Below are positions 1 through 6,546 of a DNA stretch of 14,214 nt, one piece after another. The stretch lies in the NCBI GenBank assembly GCA_038757945.1, contig JBCDGJ010000128.1:1-14214 (forward strand). The letters run 5' to 3'. This stretch comes from CALHVX01 sp038757945 (GTDB lineage Bacteria; Pseudomonadota; Gammaproteobacteria; Pseudomonadales; Azotimanducaceae). A model generated the notes under the pieces. The model was given only the letters and a program-made list of their open reading frames with translations, was not told where the DNA came from and searched no databases. Within the stretch, counting starts at the first letter, position 1. Every line of letters starts with the position of its first letter. The position numbers and the translations under genes were made by a program.

Positions 1-830
1 CCGCGTTCCTGCGTGTAGTCATCGTCGATGTACTCGACTCCCACGACGATCGAAGCTTGCTCGTTGGACCATGAGACACTTGGATTTATCAGCAGACGCT
101 TGCGAGAAACCTCATCGCGGAAGCTCTCCGAGTCCTCGTAGGTGCCAACGACGCGATAGGCAAAAGGGCCGTCGGCGGTGAAGGCTCCGGTCGTATCGAA
201 TTCGACCTTGTAGAAATCGTAGCTGCCACCGAGCACCTCAACCGTGGTCGAGCGCTGCACGTCCGGGCGTTTGGTGACGTAATTGATCAATCCACCCGGT
301 CCGCCCTCGCCATAGAGCAGCGCCGAAGGTCCTTTGAGGACTTCGACGCGCTCGAGGTTCGCAGGCTCCGTAGACGGCAGGCTCGCAACGTTGAGCCCGG
401 TGGCAACGGGGGCACCATCTTTAAACACCGATGCGCCGAACCCGCGGATCGAGACGCTTTCGCCGCCACCGTTATTGATTTTCTGGCGTGTAACGCCAGC
501 GACGTTGCGCAGCGCCTCGTCGATGTTGTTCACCTGCAGATCCTGCAGCAGATCCTGGCTGATGACGCTTACCGATGCCGGTGTTTTCAGGATGTCGAGG
601 CCGAGCTGAAAGGTATCCGCGCGAGTCGGGTCGTATTCCCGGTAGTGCGCGATAACGACAATCTCCTCGACCGCCTCCGGTTCGGTGGAAGTTCGGCTCG
701 AGCCCTCGTTCTCCGTGACAGCTTCATCGTCAGATTGCGCGACCGCGGGCTGAGCGATGAGAGCAGCCAGAAGCATCACCAGAATTGACAGTTTGTATGC
801 CGAAAAGACGGTGCAAAAAACTCTGTTCAC
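1..830 (-). CDS. TonB-dependent siderophore receptor, N-terminal part (cut by window edge)
   Basis: Outer-membrane gated channel that would import a ferric siderophore using TonB/ExbB/ExbD energy. I translated this frame by hand; it stays open from 830 to base 1, giving 276 residues. The start is GTG at 830-828, with GGGA about 8 nt upstream. Residues 1-31 form a signal peptide (hydrophobic LSILVMLLAALIA, cleavage after AVA). A TonB-box-like EEIVVI lies near residues 55-60. The plug domain follows from about residue 75: TPASVSVISQDLL, then VNNIDEALRNVAGV, SIRGFG, VEVLKGPSALLYGEGGPGG and INYVTKRP, all typical of siderophore receptors. GGSYDFYKVEFDTTG begins the first barrel strands. The beta-barrel C-terminus lies outside the window. 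The upstream Fur box supports an iron-transport role. An in-frame TTG two codons upstream is a possible alternative start. The siderophore cannot be told from this part. Confidence 0.93.
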   Translation of the reverse strand, partial: MNRVFCTVFSAYKLSILVMLLAALIAQPAVAQSDDEAVTENEGSSRTSTEPEAVEEIVVIAHYREYDPTRADTFQLGLDILKTPASVSVISQDLLQDLQVNNIDEALRNVAGVTRQKINNGGGESVSIRGFGASVFKDGAPVATGLNVASLPSTEPANLERVEVLKGPSALLYGEGGPGGLINYVTKRPDVQRSTTVEVLGGSYDFYKVEFDTTGAFTADGPFAYRVVGTYEDSESFRDEVSRKRLLINPSVSWSNEQASIVVGVEYIDDDYTQER

Positions 831-853
831 GCTCAATCCCGAACCATTTGATC

Positions 854-872
854 GAGAATGATAATCACTCTT
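854..872 (-). promoter_or_regulatory. Fur box upstream of the TonB receptor
   Basis: The plus-strand 19-mer GAGAATGATAATCACTCTT matches the Fur consensus GATAATGATAATCATTATC at 15 of 19 positions, including an unbroken AATGATAATCA core. It lies 24 nt upstream of the receptor's GTG start and overlaps its predicted -10 element, the expected geometry for iron-dependent repression. The consensus is established knowledge; binding here is inferred. Confidence 0.8.
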
Positions 873-886
873 ATATCGAATGGCCA
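858..886 (-). promoter_or_regulatory. Predicted sigma-70 promoter of the TonB receptor gene
   Basis: On the minus strand, TGGCCA (886-881, four of six matches to TTGACA) is followed after exactly 17 nt by TATCAT (863-858, five of six matches to TATAAT). Transcription would start near 851, giving a leader of about 20 nt before the GTG at 830. The -10 lies inside the Fur box. The -35 is weak, so this rests mainly on spacing, the -10 and the overlap. Confidence 0.5.
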
Positions 887-1016
887 GTTCGTCGGCGAGT
901 TAAGTCGAGCCTATCGAATCAAGCGGATCGACTTGCAGTCTCATCACGGGGCTGATGTTCGACTAGAGCAGTGGCCGACCTACCAACCCATATCTTCAGA
1001 CCAGGAACCCGACCCC

Positions 1017-1205
1017 ATGCCCCTCTTCAAACGTGACCCGCTGAAGAAGCTGCGCCGTGCCTACGAACAGAAGCTCGAAGCAGCCATGCACGCCATGCAT
1101 CGCGGCGACATTCGCGAGAACGCCATGCTCACCGCCGAAGCCGAAGAGCTCCGCGCAGAGATCGAGAAGCTCGAAGCGCCGGCAGGCTCACAGGTCGACT
1201 CCTGA
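1017..1205 (+). CDS. DUF6435-type small protein, 62 aa
   Basis: Small charged, soluble, mostly helical protein of unknown function. It begins MPLFKRDPLKKLRRAYEQKL and continues with a run of about 30 residues (AMHAMHRGDIRENAMLTAEA, then EELRAEIEKLE). This is the pattern I know from the DUF6435 family, annotated widely in gammaproteobacteria at about 55-65 residues. I chose the ATG at 1017 because the family begins with this M-x-x-F/L-K-R-D-P motif and AGGA lies 10 nt upstream. The frame is open back to 858, but that extension has no family character and would begin inside the Fur box of the divergent gene. There is no signal peptide or membrane segment. It is convergent with the VOC gene, with 14 nt between the stops. 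Function unknown. Confidence 0.85.
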   Translation: MPLFKRDPLKKLRRAYEQKLEAAMHAMHRGDIRENAMLTAEAEELRAEIEKLEAPAGSQVDS

Positions 1206-1211
1206 CGGCGA

Positions 1212-1227
1212 CCGGCACTTCAGCCGG
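1212..1227. terminator. Weak hairpin between convergent genes
   Basis: CCGGC, a 6-nt loop ACTTCA, then GCCGG forms a perfect 5-bp GC stem between the DUF6435 gene and the end of the VOC gene. The VOC stop codon lies in the loop. There is no T-tract on either side, so termination by this stem alone would be inefficient. Confidence 0.25.
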
Positions 1228-1918
1228 GCACCTTCACCTTAACCGGCGGCTCATTCGGCACCGAGTGCAGGAGCGCTTCGTCCGGAGCCGTCATGATCTT
1301 CTCGTAGGCCCCCTGCGGATAGTTCGTCATGTGCGGGCCTTCGGTCTCCGCGAGAGCCGGCTGCGCTACGGCGCCACCCTGATCCGCAAAGCTCAGCGGT
1401 TGCATATACCGCTCGAGCTCTTCAGCGCTGATCCCCGCCAGCGACACCACCTCCGGGTCGATCCAGGCTGCGTTGTCGATTGGTTCCGGGGAATAGCTGA
1501 GCTCAAGGGACAGGTTTTCGGGCCCGGCAAAGTAGATGGAAAAGCACATGCCGTGGTCGATGGGCCCCATCACGGGCACGCCCTTCGCACGCAGCCGATC
1601 GCGCATGGCGAGCAGCTCTGCGTGGTCAGCAACCTTCAACGCCAGGTGCTGCATCGTGCCGCCTGCGCTGTTCGCGCCGGGATTGCCAGCATGTGACTCC
1701 CCGAGCACCCGCGAGATCTTCGGGATCTCCGGGTTTGCAACAAAGGCAATGGAGCTTTCATCGTTCAAGCGCAGGAAGCCATGCCAGGTGTTTTCCACCC
1801 CGTGCATCCAGTAAAGGGCCTGTAGCTCCATCCCAAGCTTGTCAGTGAAGAACTCGATCTGGGCCTTCATGTCCGCCGTGCATATCGCCAGGTGGTGTAG
1901 CCCCTGCACTCTGTTCAT
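1220..1918 (-). CDS. VOC family protein (glyoxalase / extradiol dioxygenase fold), 232 aa
   Basis: Vicinal-oxygen-chelate fold protein, probably a metal-dependent lyase, isomerase or dioxygenase acting on a product of the monooxygenase encoded just upstream. Residues 5-142 hold the two beta-alpha-beta-beta-beta modules: GLHHLAICTADMKAQIEFF opens module 1 and MQHLALKVADHAELLAMRD opens module 2. H9 (or H8), H91 and E139 (in ENLSLEL) sit where the family's metal ligands usually lie. A C-terminal extension of about 85 residues, partly charged and proline-rich, ends in PPVKVKVPG and is unlike the short tail of a plain glyoxalase. Start ATG at 1918 has GGAGAT about 5 nt upstream, within the 13-nt gap after the monooxygenase stop, so the two are very likely co-transcribed. 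The frame stays open further upstream, but only inside the monooxygenase gene. The exact reaction is not readable. Confidence 0.85.
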   Translation of the reverse strand: MNRVQGLHHLAICTADMKAQIEFFTDKLGMELQALYWMHGVENTWHGFLRLNDESSIAFVANPEIPKISRVLGESHAGNPGANSAGGTMQHLALKVADHAELLAMRDRLRAKGVPVMGPIDHGMCFSIYFAGPENLSLELSYSPEPIDNAAWIDPEVVSLAGISAEELERYMQPLSFADQGGAVAQPALAETEGPHMTNYPQGAYEKIMTAPDEALLHSVPNEPPVKVKVPG

Positions 1919-1931
1919 TCCGATCTCCTGT

Positions 1932-3137
1932 TCAGCGCTGTGGATCAGCAGCCGGCTCGTGCTCCGCCACCGTAAGCGGGTTGTAGCGGTACAGCTCGTC
2001 CATTGTGCGGTTGCGCGCCATCGACGCTGCGCGGTTACGCAGCCAGGCATTGAGCCCGTACAGATGGAACACCCGTGCGTTGCGGCGGCTGCCTTTCTGA
2101 ATCGCCGCGGTGCGTGGTTGGCGCAGCGCTTCGTAGCGGCGCAGCGCCGCGGAGACGTCGGCATCTGCGCGGAGACAGCCAGCGAGCACGGCAGCATCCT
2201 CGATCGCCATCGCGGCGCCCTGGGCCATGAAGGGCAGGGTTGGATGACAGGAATCACCCAGCAGGGTGATCCGGCCCCGACCCCAGCGTGGCATCGGAGG
2301 GCGATCGTGCAGTGCCCACTTGTACAGCGAATCCTTCTCGACCTGATCGATGAGGAGCTGCACGTCGGAGTGCCACCCCGCAAAGTCCGCCTTCAACTCT
2401 GCGGGATCGCCACGCTCCGTCCAGGATTCGATTTCCCACCCGGGCTTTTCAACCACGCAGACACAGTTGACCAGCGCCCCGCCACGCACGTAGTAGTGCA
2501 CAAAGTGCCGGCCCGGCCCCCACCATACCGTCGAAACCGGTCGGACCGCGCCGGCAGGCAGCTGCGCGGTCGGAACCAGCGCGCGCCAGGCCACGTTGCC
2601 CGTAAACTGCGGCCGCTTCGAGCCCCAGAGCTCGCTGCGGATCCGGGAATGAATGCCATCGGCACCGATGAGCAGGTCGCCTTCGTGGGGGCTGCCGGCG
2701 ACCACCAGCTGCACCCGGTCCCCGAGCTCGTGCACCTGCTGCACCGGTGCCCGGGTTTCGAGGGCAATGTCCGGGTGTGCGTTTGCTGCCTCAACCAGCA
2801 GGCTCAGAAAGTCGGCCCGGTGCACGTGGTAATACGGCGCGCCGTACCGTTCAGCGATCGAATCACCAAGCACCGATTCCGCAATGACCCGGCCGCTCCG
2901 CCAGTTACGGAACTGCGTGCCTTCGGGGATGAACGCACAGTCGCGCAGCGCAGTTTCCAGGCCCAGATCGAGCAGCACGCGGCTGCAGTTGGGGGAGAGC
3001 TGGATGCCAGCGCCGATCTCGCTGAACGCCCGGGACTGCTCGAACACCCGCACGCTGCAGCCGATTTTTGCAAGCGTCAGCGCTGCCGTCAGCCCACCGA
3101 TGCCGCCGCCGGCAATCAGCACGCTCGGCGCAGTCAT
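1932..3137 (-). CDS. FAD-dependent class A monooxygenase (salicylate / 3-hydroxybenzoate hydroxylase-like), 401 aa
   Basis: Single-component flavoprotein hydroxylase that would use NAD(P)H and O2 to hydroxylate, often decarboxylating, an aromatic or similar ring substrate in the cytoplasm. An N-terminal Rossmann motif GGGIGG (10-15) is followed by VFEQS, where E33 would bind the ribose. The DG motif GADGIHSRIR lies at 158-167 and the second FAD motif LGDSCHPTLPFMAQGAAMAIEDA from 293. NVAWRALVP (181-189) resembles the salicylate and 3-hydroxybenzoate 6-hydroxylase subgroup. Full length for the family, with no signal peptide. Start ATG at 3137 follows the usual MxxPSVLIAGGG pattern; the ribosome binding site is poor (AGAAG directly before the start). 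It is first of a pair with the VOC gene, 13 nt apart. It follows ppdK on the same strand, but a hairpin and 163 nt separate them. Substrate unknown. Confidence 0.9.
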   Translation of the reverse strand: MTAPSVLIAGGGIGGLTAALTLAKIGCSVRVFEQSRAFSEIGAGIQLSPNCSRVLLDLGLETALRDCAFIPEGTQFRNWRSGRVIAESVLGDSIAERYGAPYYHVHRADFLSLLVEAANAHPDIALETRAPVQQVHELGDRVQLVVAGSPHEGDLLIGADGIHSRIRSELWGSKRPQFTGNVAWRALVPTAQLPAGAVRPVSTVWWGPGRHFVHYYVRGGALVNCVCVVEKPGWEIESWTERGDPAELKADFAGWHSDVQLLIDQVEKDSLYKWALHDRPPMPRWGRGRITLLGDSCHPTLPFMAQGAAMAIEDAAVLAGCLRADADVSAALRRYEALRQPRTAAIQKGSRRNARVFHLYGLNAWLRNRAASMARNRTMDELYRYNPLTVAEHEPAADPQR

Positions 3138-3253
3138 CTTCTGTGCCCCGGCCGGCGCCGCTGCTGCCGGGCCGCCGTGCGATGGGCGGTCGTGCTCACC
3201 CCGGTTACCCCCTCTCGATATCCAAGGTCTTGAATACCTTCATGTTCCACCGA

Positions 3254-3286
3254 GTGCCGACGGCGATCAAGTCGCGCCATCGGCAC
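3254..3286 (-). terminator. Hairpin downstream of ppdK (terminator-like, no U-tract)
   Basis: On the minus strand GTGCCGATGGCG, a 9-nt loop and CGCCGTCGGCAC form a 12-bp stem with one U-G wobble. On the plus strand the same position is an A-C mismatch, so the structure is better in the ppdK sense. It lies 14 nt beyond the ppdK stop. No run of T follows, so it could be a Rho-assisted terminator or an mRNA 3'-end stabiliser rather than a classical intrinsic terminator. Confidence 0.5.
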
Positions 3287-3300
3287 GCGCCGGATGCCGC

Positions 3301-5901
3301 TCAGTCCTGTCGTCCGACATGGGCCTGCGCCGCAGCGATGCGCGCCACGGGAACGCGGTAGGGGCTGCAGGACACATAATCCAGACCGATCTCATGAAAG
3401 AAGCGGATCGAGCGTGGATCGCCGCCATGCTCCCCGCAGACCCCAAACTTGATTCCCTTCTTGCGAGCGTTGGCGTCTTCGATGGTCATCTGCATCAGCC
3501 GGCCGACGCCTCGCTGGTCCACGGACACGAAGGGATCGTTCTCGATGAGTTTCTGATCCAGATACTCCGGCACGAATTTGCCGGAATCGTCGCGGGAAAA
3601 GCCGTAGGTCATCTGGGTCAGGTCATTGGTGCCGAAGCTCATGAACTCCACTGCTGCCGCCAGCCGATCGGCGCTCAGGCAGGCACGGGGCGTCTCGACC
3701 ATGGTGCCGATCTTGTAGGAGATCAGCGACGCCTTCTCTTTCTGCAGCGCATAGATGCTGCGCTCGATGACCTGGTTAATGAGCCGGATCTCCCGCACGT
3801 TGATCACCAGCGGAATCATGATCTCCGGATAGGCGCGAACACCCTGCTCTGCGGCTTCGATGGCGGCGCCGATGATGGCGGTCACCTGCATCTCCGTAAT
3901 CTCCGGGTACACGACCGACAGGCGGCAGCCGCGGAAACCGAGCATCGGATTGACCTCGCTCAGGTTCGCCGTGATCTCGCGCACCTTCTCGAACGGCTTG
4001 CCGATGCTCTCGGCAACGGCTCGCATGTCGGCTTCCGTATGCGGCAGAAACTCGTGCAGCGGCGGGTCCAGCAGGCGGATGGTGACCGGCAGGCCGTCCA
4101 TGGCCGTAAAGATCCCCAGCATGTCCTCACGCTGAAAGGCGAGCAGCGTCTCGAGGTGCTGCGCGCGCTCTTCCCGGGATTCGGAGAGGATCATTGCGCG
4201 CATCGCCGCAAGGCGCTCGGTTTCGAAGAACATGTGCTCCGTCCGGCACAAGCCGATGCCCTCCGCGCCCAGTGCCCGCGCGCTTTCCGCATCCACCCGC
4301 GTATCGGCGTTGGCCCGTATCTTCAGCCGGCGATGCTTGTCGGCCCAGGACAACAGCACCCGGAAGTCGTCGTTGGTACTGGCCTCGATCTTCGGCACAT
4401 CGCCAAGCATGACCTCACCGGAGGCGCCATCGAGCGTGATGACGTCGCCCCGGCTGATCACCACCCCGGCGCGGGTCGTCGCCGTGCCGGCCTGATAGTC
4501 GATGGTCAGAGCCCCGCAGCCGGTGATGGCACAAACCCCCATGCCGCGAGCGACCACCGCCGCGTGGGAGGTCATGCCGCCGAGCTCGGTCAGAATACCC
4601 TCTGCGGCCTTCATGCCATGAATGTCCTCCGGCGTGGTTTCCCGGCGGACCAGCACAACCTTCGTGCCGTCGGCGGCGACGGTCACCGCTTCATCGGCGG
4701 AGAACACGACGTGGCCGGTGGCGCCGCCGGGGCTCGCCGGCAGGCCCTTCGCAACGATGTCCGTTTTCGCCGCCGGATCGACCATGGGGTGTAGAAAGGA
4801 CTCGACGTGCTCAGGAGACACGCGCAGCAGCGCTTCCTTCTCGTCGATCAGTCCCTCGTTGACCATGTCCACGGCAATCTTCACGGACGCACGCCCGGTG
4901 CGCTTACCGCTACGGGTCTGCAGAATGTAGAAGCGGCCTTCCTGAATCGTAAACTCGATGTCCTGCATGTCCCGGTAGTGCTTCTCGAGCAGCGCCTGCG
5001 TATCGAACAGCTCCTCATACACCTTCGGCAGCCTGGACTGGAGCGCTTCGATCGGCTCCGGCGTACGAATACCGGCAACCACGTCTTCCCCCGCGGCGTT
5101 GAACAGAAACTCTCCGAAAAAGCGGCTCTCGCCGGTCGACGGATCGCGCGTAAAAGCGACCCCGGACCCGGAATCATCGCCGAAGTTGCCGAACACCATC
5201 GCCTGCACGTTGACGGCTGTGCCCAGCGTTGCCGGGATGTTGTTCATCTCGCGATAGACGTGGGCCCGCGGCGCGTTCCAGGATCGGAACACCGCTTCCA
5301 CCGCACGCTTCAGCTGTTCAAAGGGATCCTGCGGAAACTCCGTGATCGTCTTGAAGGTCTCGATGACCGCCTGCCAGTCCTCGGCCGACAGTTCAACGTC
5401 CAGGGTCTTGTTGAGCGCGGCCTTGTGACGGCTGATCGCCTCTTCGAACAGCTCGCCGTCAACGCCGAGCACGACATCGCCGAACATCTGAATGAAACGG
5501 CGGTAGCTGTCGTAGGCAAAGCGCGGGTTGCCGGTCTTGCGGGCCAGGCCTTCGACGATCTCATCGTTCAACCCGAGATTCAGGATCGTGTCCATCATGC
5601 CCGGCATCGACACCGGCGCACCGGACCGCACGGAAAACAGCAGCGGGTTGTCAGGATCGCCGAAACGCGCCCCCATGCGCTTCTCGACCAGATCGAGGGC
5701 CAGCCGGTACTCCTGCTCGAGCAGCGTCGGCAGCCGATACCCGAGCTCGAAGAACTCGTTGCAGGTCGGCGTGGTGATGATGAAGCCGAAGGGAACCGGC
5801 AGGCCGAGGTTGGTCATCTCGCAGAGATTCGCCCCCTTGCCCCCCAGCAGATCCCGATCGTCCTTGCCGCCCTCAGTGAATAGGTACACCCGTTTGGTCA
5901 T
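3301..5901 (-). CDS. ppdK: Pyruvate, phosphate dikinase (PPDK)
   Basis: Cytosolic enzyme interconverting pyruvate + ATP + phosphate with PEP + AMP + pyrophosphate, using three domains and a swinging phosphohistidine. The product has 866 residues, the usual bacterial length. Residues 1-340 form the ATP-grasp nucleotide-binding region (LLGGKGANLCEMTNLGLPVPFGF; SVRSGAPVSMPGMMDTILNLG; ILQTRSGKRTG). The central phosphohistidine domain has GGMTSHAAVVARGMG at 441-455, with H446 as the phosphorylated histidine and T444 as the usual regulatory threonine. The C-terminal TIM-barrel PEP/pyruvate domain includes IGLCRTEHMFF, NPMLGFRGCR, MVETPRA, SFGTNDLTQMTYGFSRDD and GVCGEHGGDP, with C822 as the expected catalytic cysteine. 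Start ATG at 5901 has AAGGG about 8 nt upstream. No PPDK regulatory kinase/phosphatase is in the window. Nothing appears missing. Confidence 0.98.
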   Translation of the reverse strand: MTKRVYLFTEGGKDDRDLLGGKGANLCEMTNLGLPVPFGFIITTPTCNEFFELGYRLPTLLEQEYRLALDLVEKRMGARFGDPDNPLLFSVRSGAPVSMPGMMDTILNLGLNDEIVEGLARKTGNPRFAYDSYRRFIQMFGDVVLGVDGELFEEAISRHKAALNKTLDVELSAEDWQAVIETFKTITEFPQDPFEQLKRAVEAVFRSWNAPRAHVYREMNNIPATLGTAVNVQAMVFGNFGDDSGSGVAFTRDPSTGESRFFGEFLFNAAGEDVVAGIRTPEPIEALQSRLPKVYEELFDTQALLEKHYRDMQDIEFTIQEGRFYILQTRSGKRTGRASVKIAVDMVNEGLIDEKEALLRVSPEHVESFLHPMVDPAAKTDIVAKGLPASPGGATGHVVFSADEAVTVAADGTKVVLVRRETTPEDIHGMKAAEGILTELGGMTSHAAVVARGMGVCAITGCGALTIDYQAGTATTRAGVVISRGDVITLDGASGEVMLGDVPKIEASTNDDFRVLLSWADKHRRLKIRANADTRVDAESARALGAEGIGLCRTEHMFFETERLAAMRAMILSESREERAQHLETLLAFQREDMLGIFTAMDGLPVTIRLLDPPLHEFLPHTEADMRAVAESIGKPFEKVREITANLSEVNPMLGFRGCRLSVVYPEITEMQVTAIIGAAIEAAEQGVRAYPEIMIPLVINVREIRLINQVIERSIYALQKEKASLISYKIGTMVETPRACLSADRLAAAVEFMSFGTNDLTQMTYGFSRDDSGKFVPEYLDQKLIENDPFVSVDQRGVGRLMQMTIEDANARKKGIKFGVCGEHGGDPRSIRFFHEIGLDYVSCSPYRVPVARIAAAQAHVGRQD

Positions 5902-5919
5902 GATCAGCGCCCTTGATCA
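5901..5919 (-). promoter_or_regulatory. Small stem-loop presenting the ppdK ribosome binding site
   Basis: In the ppdK mRNA, TGATCA, a 7-nt loop AGGGCGC and TGATCA can pair as a 6-bp stem. The Shine-Dalgarno AGGG sits in the loop, and the A of the ATG start codon is the last base of the 3' arm. On the plus strand it also reads as a direct repeat of TGATCAGCG (5901-5909 and 5914-5922). The stem is short and may not be stable. Confidence 0.3.
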
Positions 5920-6054
5920 GCGAAGCACACTCTCCGAGCGGTGGTACCGCCCTCCCCAGCGCCTAACTATGCCAGACCGGGAAAGACGGAGAAGGATTCT
6001 GCCTTCGCTGCCTGTCGAGCCTGGCCGCGCAGCGTCATCCTGACGGCGGGCGCC

Positions 6055-6483
6055 TCAACGGTTCGCGTCAGTCTCGGAAGGCATTGCGGTTTCGGCTTCA
6101 AGGAAGCCCGCGGCCTGTGCAACCTCAAGCAGGCGGGCACGAGCCCTCTCTGCATCCGCATCAAGCGTCGCTGGCGGTTCCGGCGGCTCGGGATCGTAGG
6201 GGTACCAGTCTTCCGGGCGATAATCGAACATCGCCTCGAGCAGCACATGCTTGAGCGTGGCTGGCCAGGGTTCGGCCTGGATCAGTCGGGTCGCCAGCTC
6301 GACCACTGCGCCGTCACCGCGCCGCTCGAGGAAGGACGTGCGTAGCCAGTTGATGACCCGTTCCTCCTCAAACCCGGCACTCAGCATTGCGCGTTCCAGC
6401 GTGACCATCGCCTGCTGGCTACCGTTGCCAAGCAGAACTTCAACCGCAAGGTCCGGCTCCGGGGCCCCAGAAATCCGAGTCAT
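6055..6483 (-). CDS. Unrecognised small acidic, proline-containing protein, 142 aa
   Basis: I do not recognise this protein. With ATG at 6483 it has 142 residues. An alternative TTG at 6510 gives 151. Neither start has a clear Shine-Dalgarno, which would fit translational coupling to the gene upstream. Residues about 10-85 look helical (LAVEVLLGNGSQQAMVTLERAM; VINWLRTSFLERRGDGAVVELATRLIQ). A distinctive acidic, aromatic and proline stretch follows, DYRPEDWYPYDPEPPEPP (about 92-109). A charged helix ADAERARARLLEVAQAAGF comes next, then an acidic tail. There is no signal peptide, membrane segment or cysteine. It lies on the same strand as the LysM/PGBD gene, 63 nt (ATG) or 36 nt (TTG) downstream of its stop, so the two probably share a transcript. 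Codon use looks like its neighbours'. Possible roles include partner or chaperone of that protein; this is inference only. Confidence 0.65.
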   Translation of the reverse strand: MTRISGAPEPDLAVEVLLGNGSQQAMVTLERAMLSAGFEEERVINWLRTSFLERRGDGAVVELATRLIQAEPWPATLKHVLLEAMFDYRPEDWYPYDPEPPEPPATLDADAERARARLLEVAQAAGFLEAETAMPSETDANR

Positions 6484-6546
6484 CGCGTACGCTGACGCTG
6501 GAGAAACCAATCTTGAGCTTGGTGACTGCCAAAGGGATTACCTCGA

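Noticed and set aside
858..1016. N-terminal extension of the DUF6435 frame back to an ATG at 858
   Set aside because: The extension has no family-like sequence and would start inside the Fur box. The ATG at 1017 has a usable ribosome binding site and matches the usual first residues.
1919..2383. Upstream extension of the VOC frame
   Set aside because: It lies wholly within the monooxygenase gene in another frame. ATG 1918 with GGAGAT is the better start.
1839..3233. 464-codon open frame on the plus strand opposite the FAD monooxygenase
   Set aside because: Its translation is rich in R, H, A and Q with no recognisable motif, as expected for an antisense shadow of a GC-rich gene. The minus strand encodes clear FAD motifs.
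2884..4794. 636-codon open frame on the plus strand opposite ppdK
   Set aside because: It is a mirror of the conserved PPDK frame; the translation has no domain-like pattern and spans the gap between two genes. The same holds for the 358-codon frame at 4807-5883.
5960..5985. TGGCATAGTTAGGCGC on the minus strand as a sigma-54 promoter for ppdK
   Set aside because: The GG to GC spacing is off by one and the TTGC element is missing.
6033..6045. CGTCA-TCC-TGACG hairpin as terminator after the small unknown gene
   Set aside because: The 5-bp stem with a 3-nt loop has no U-tract in either direction, too weak to call.
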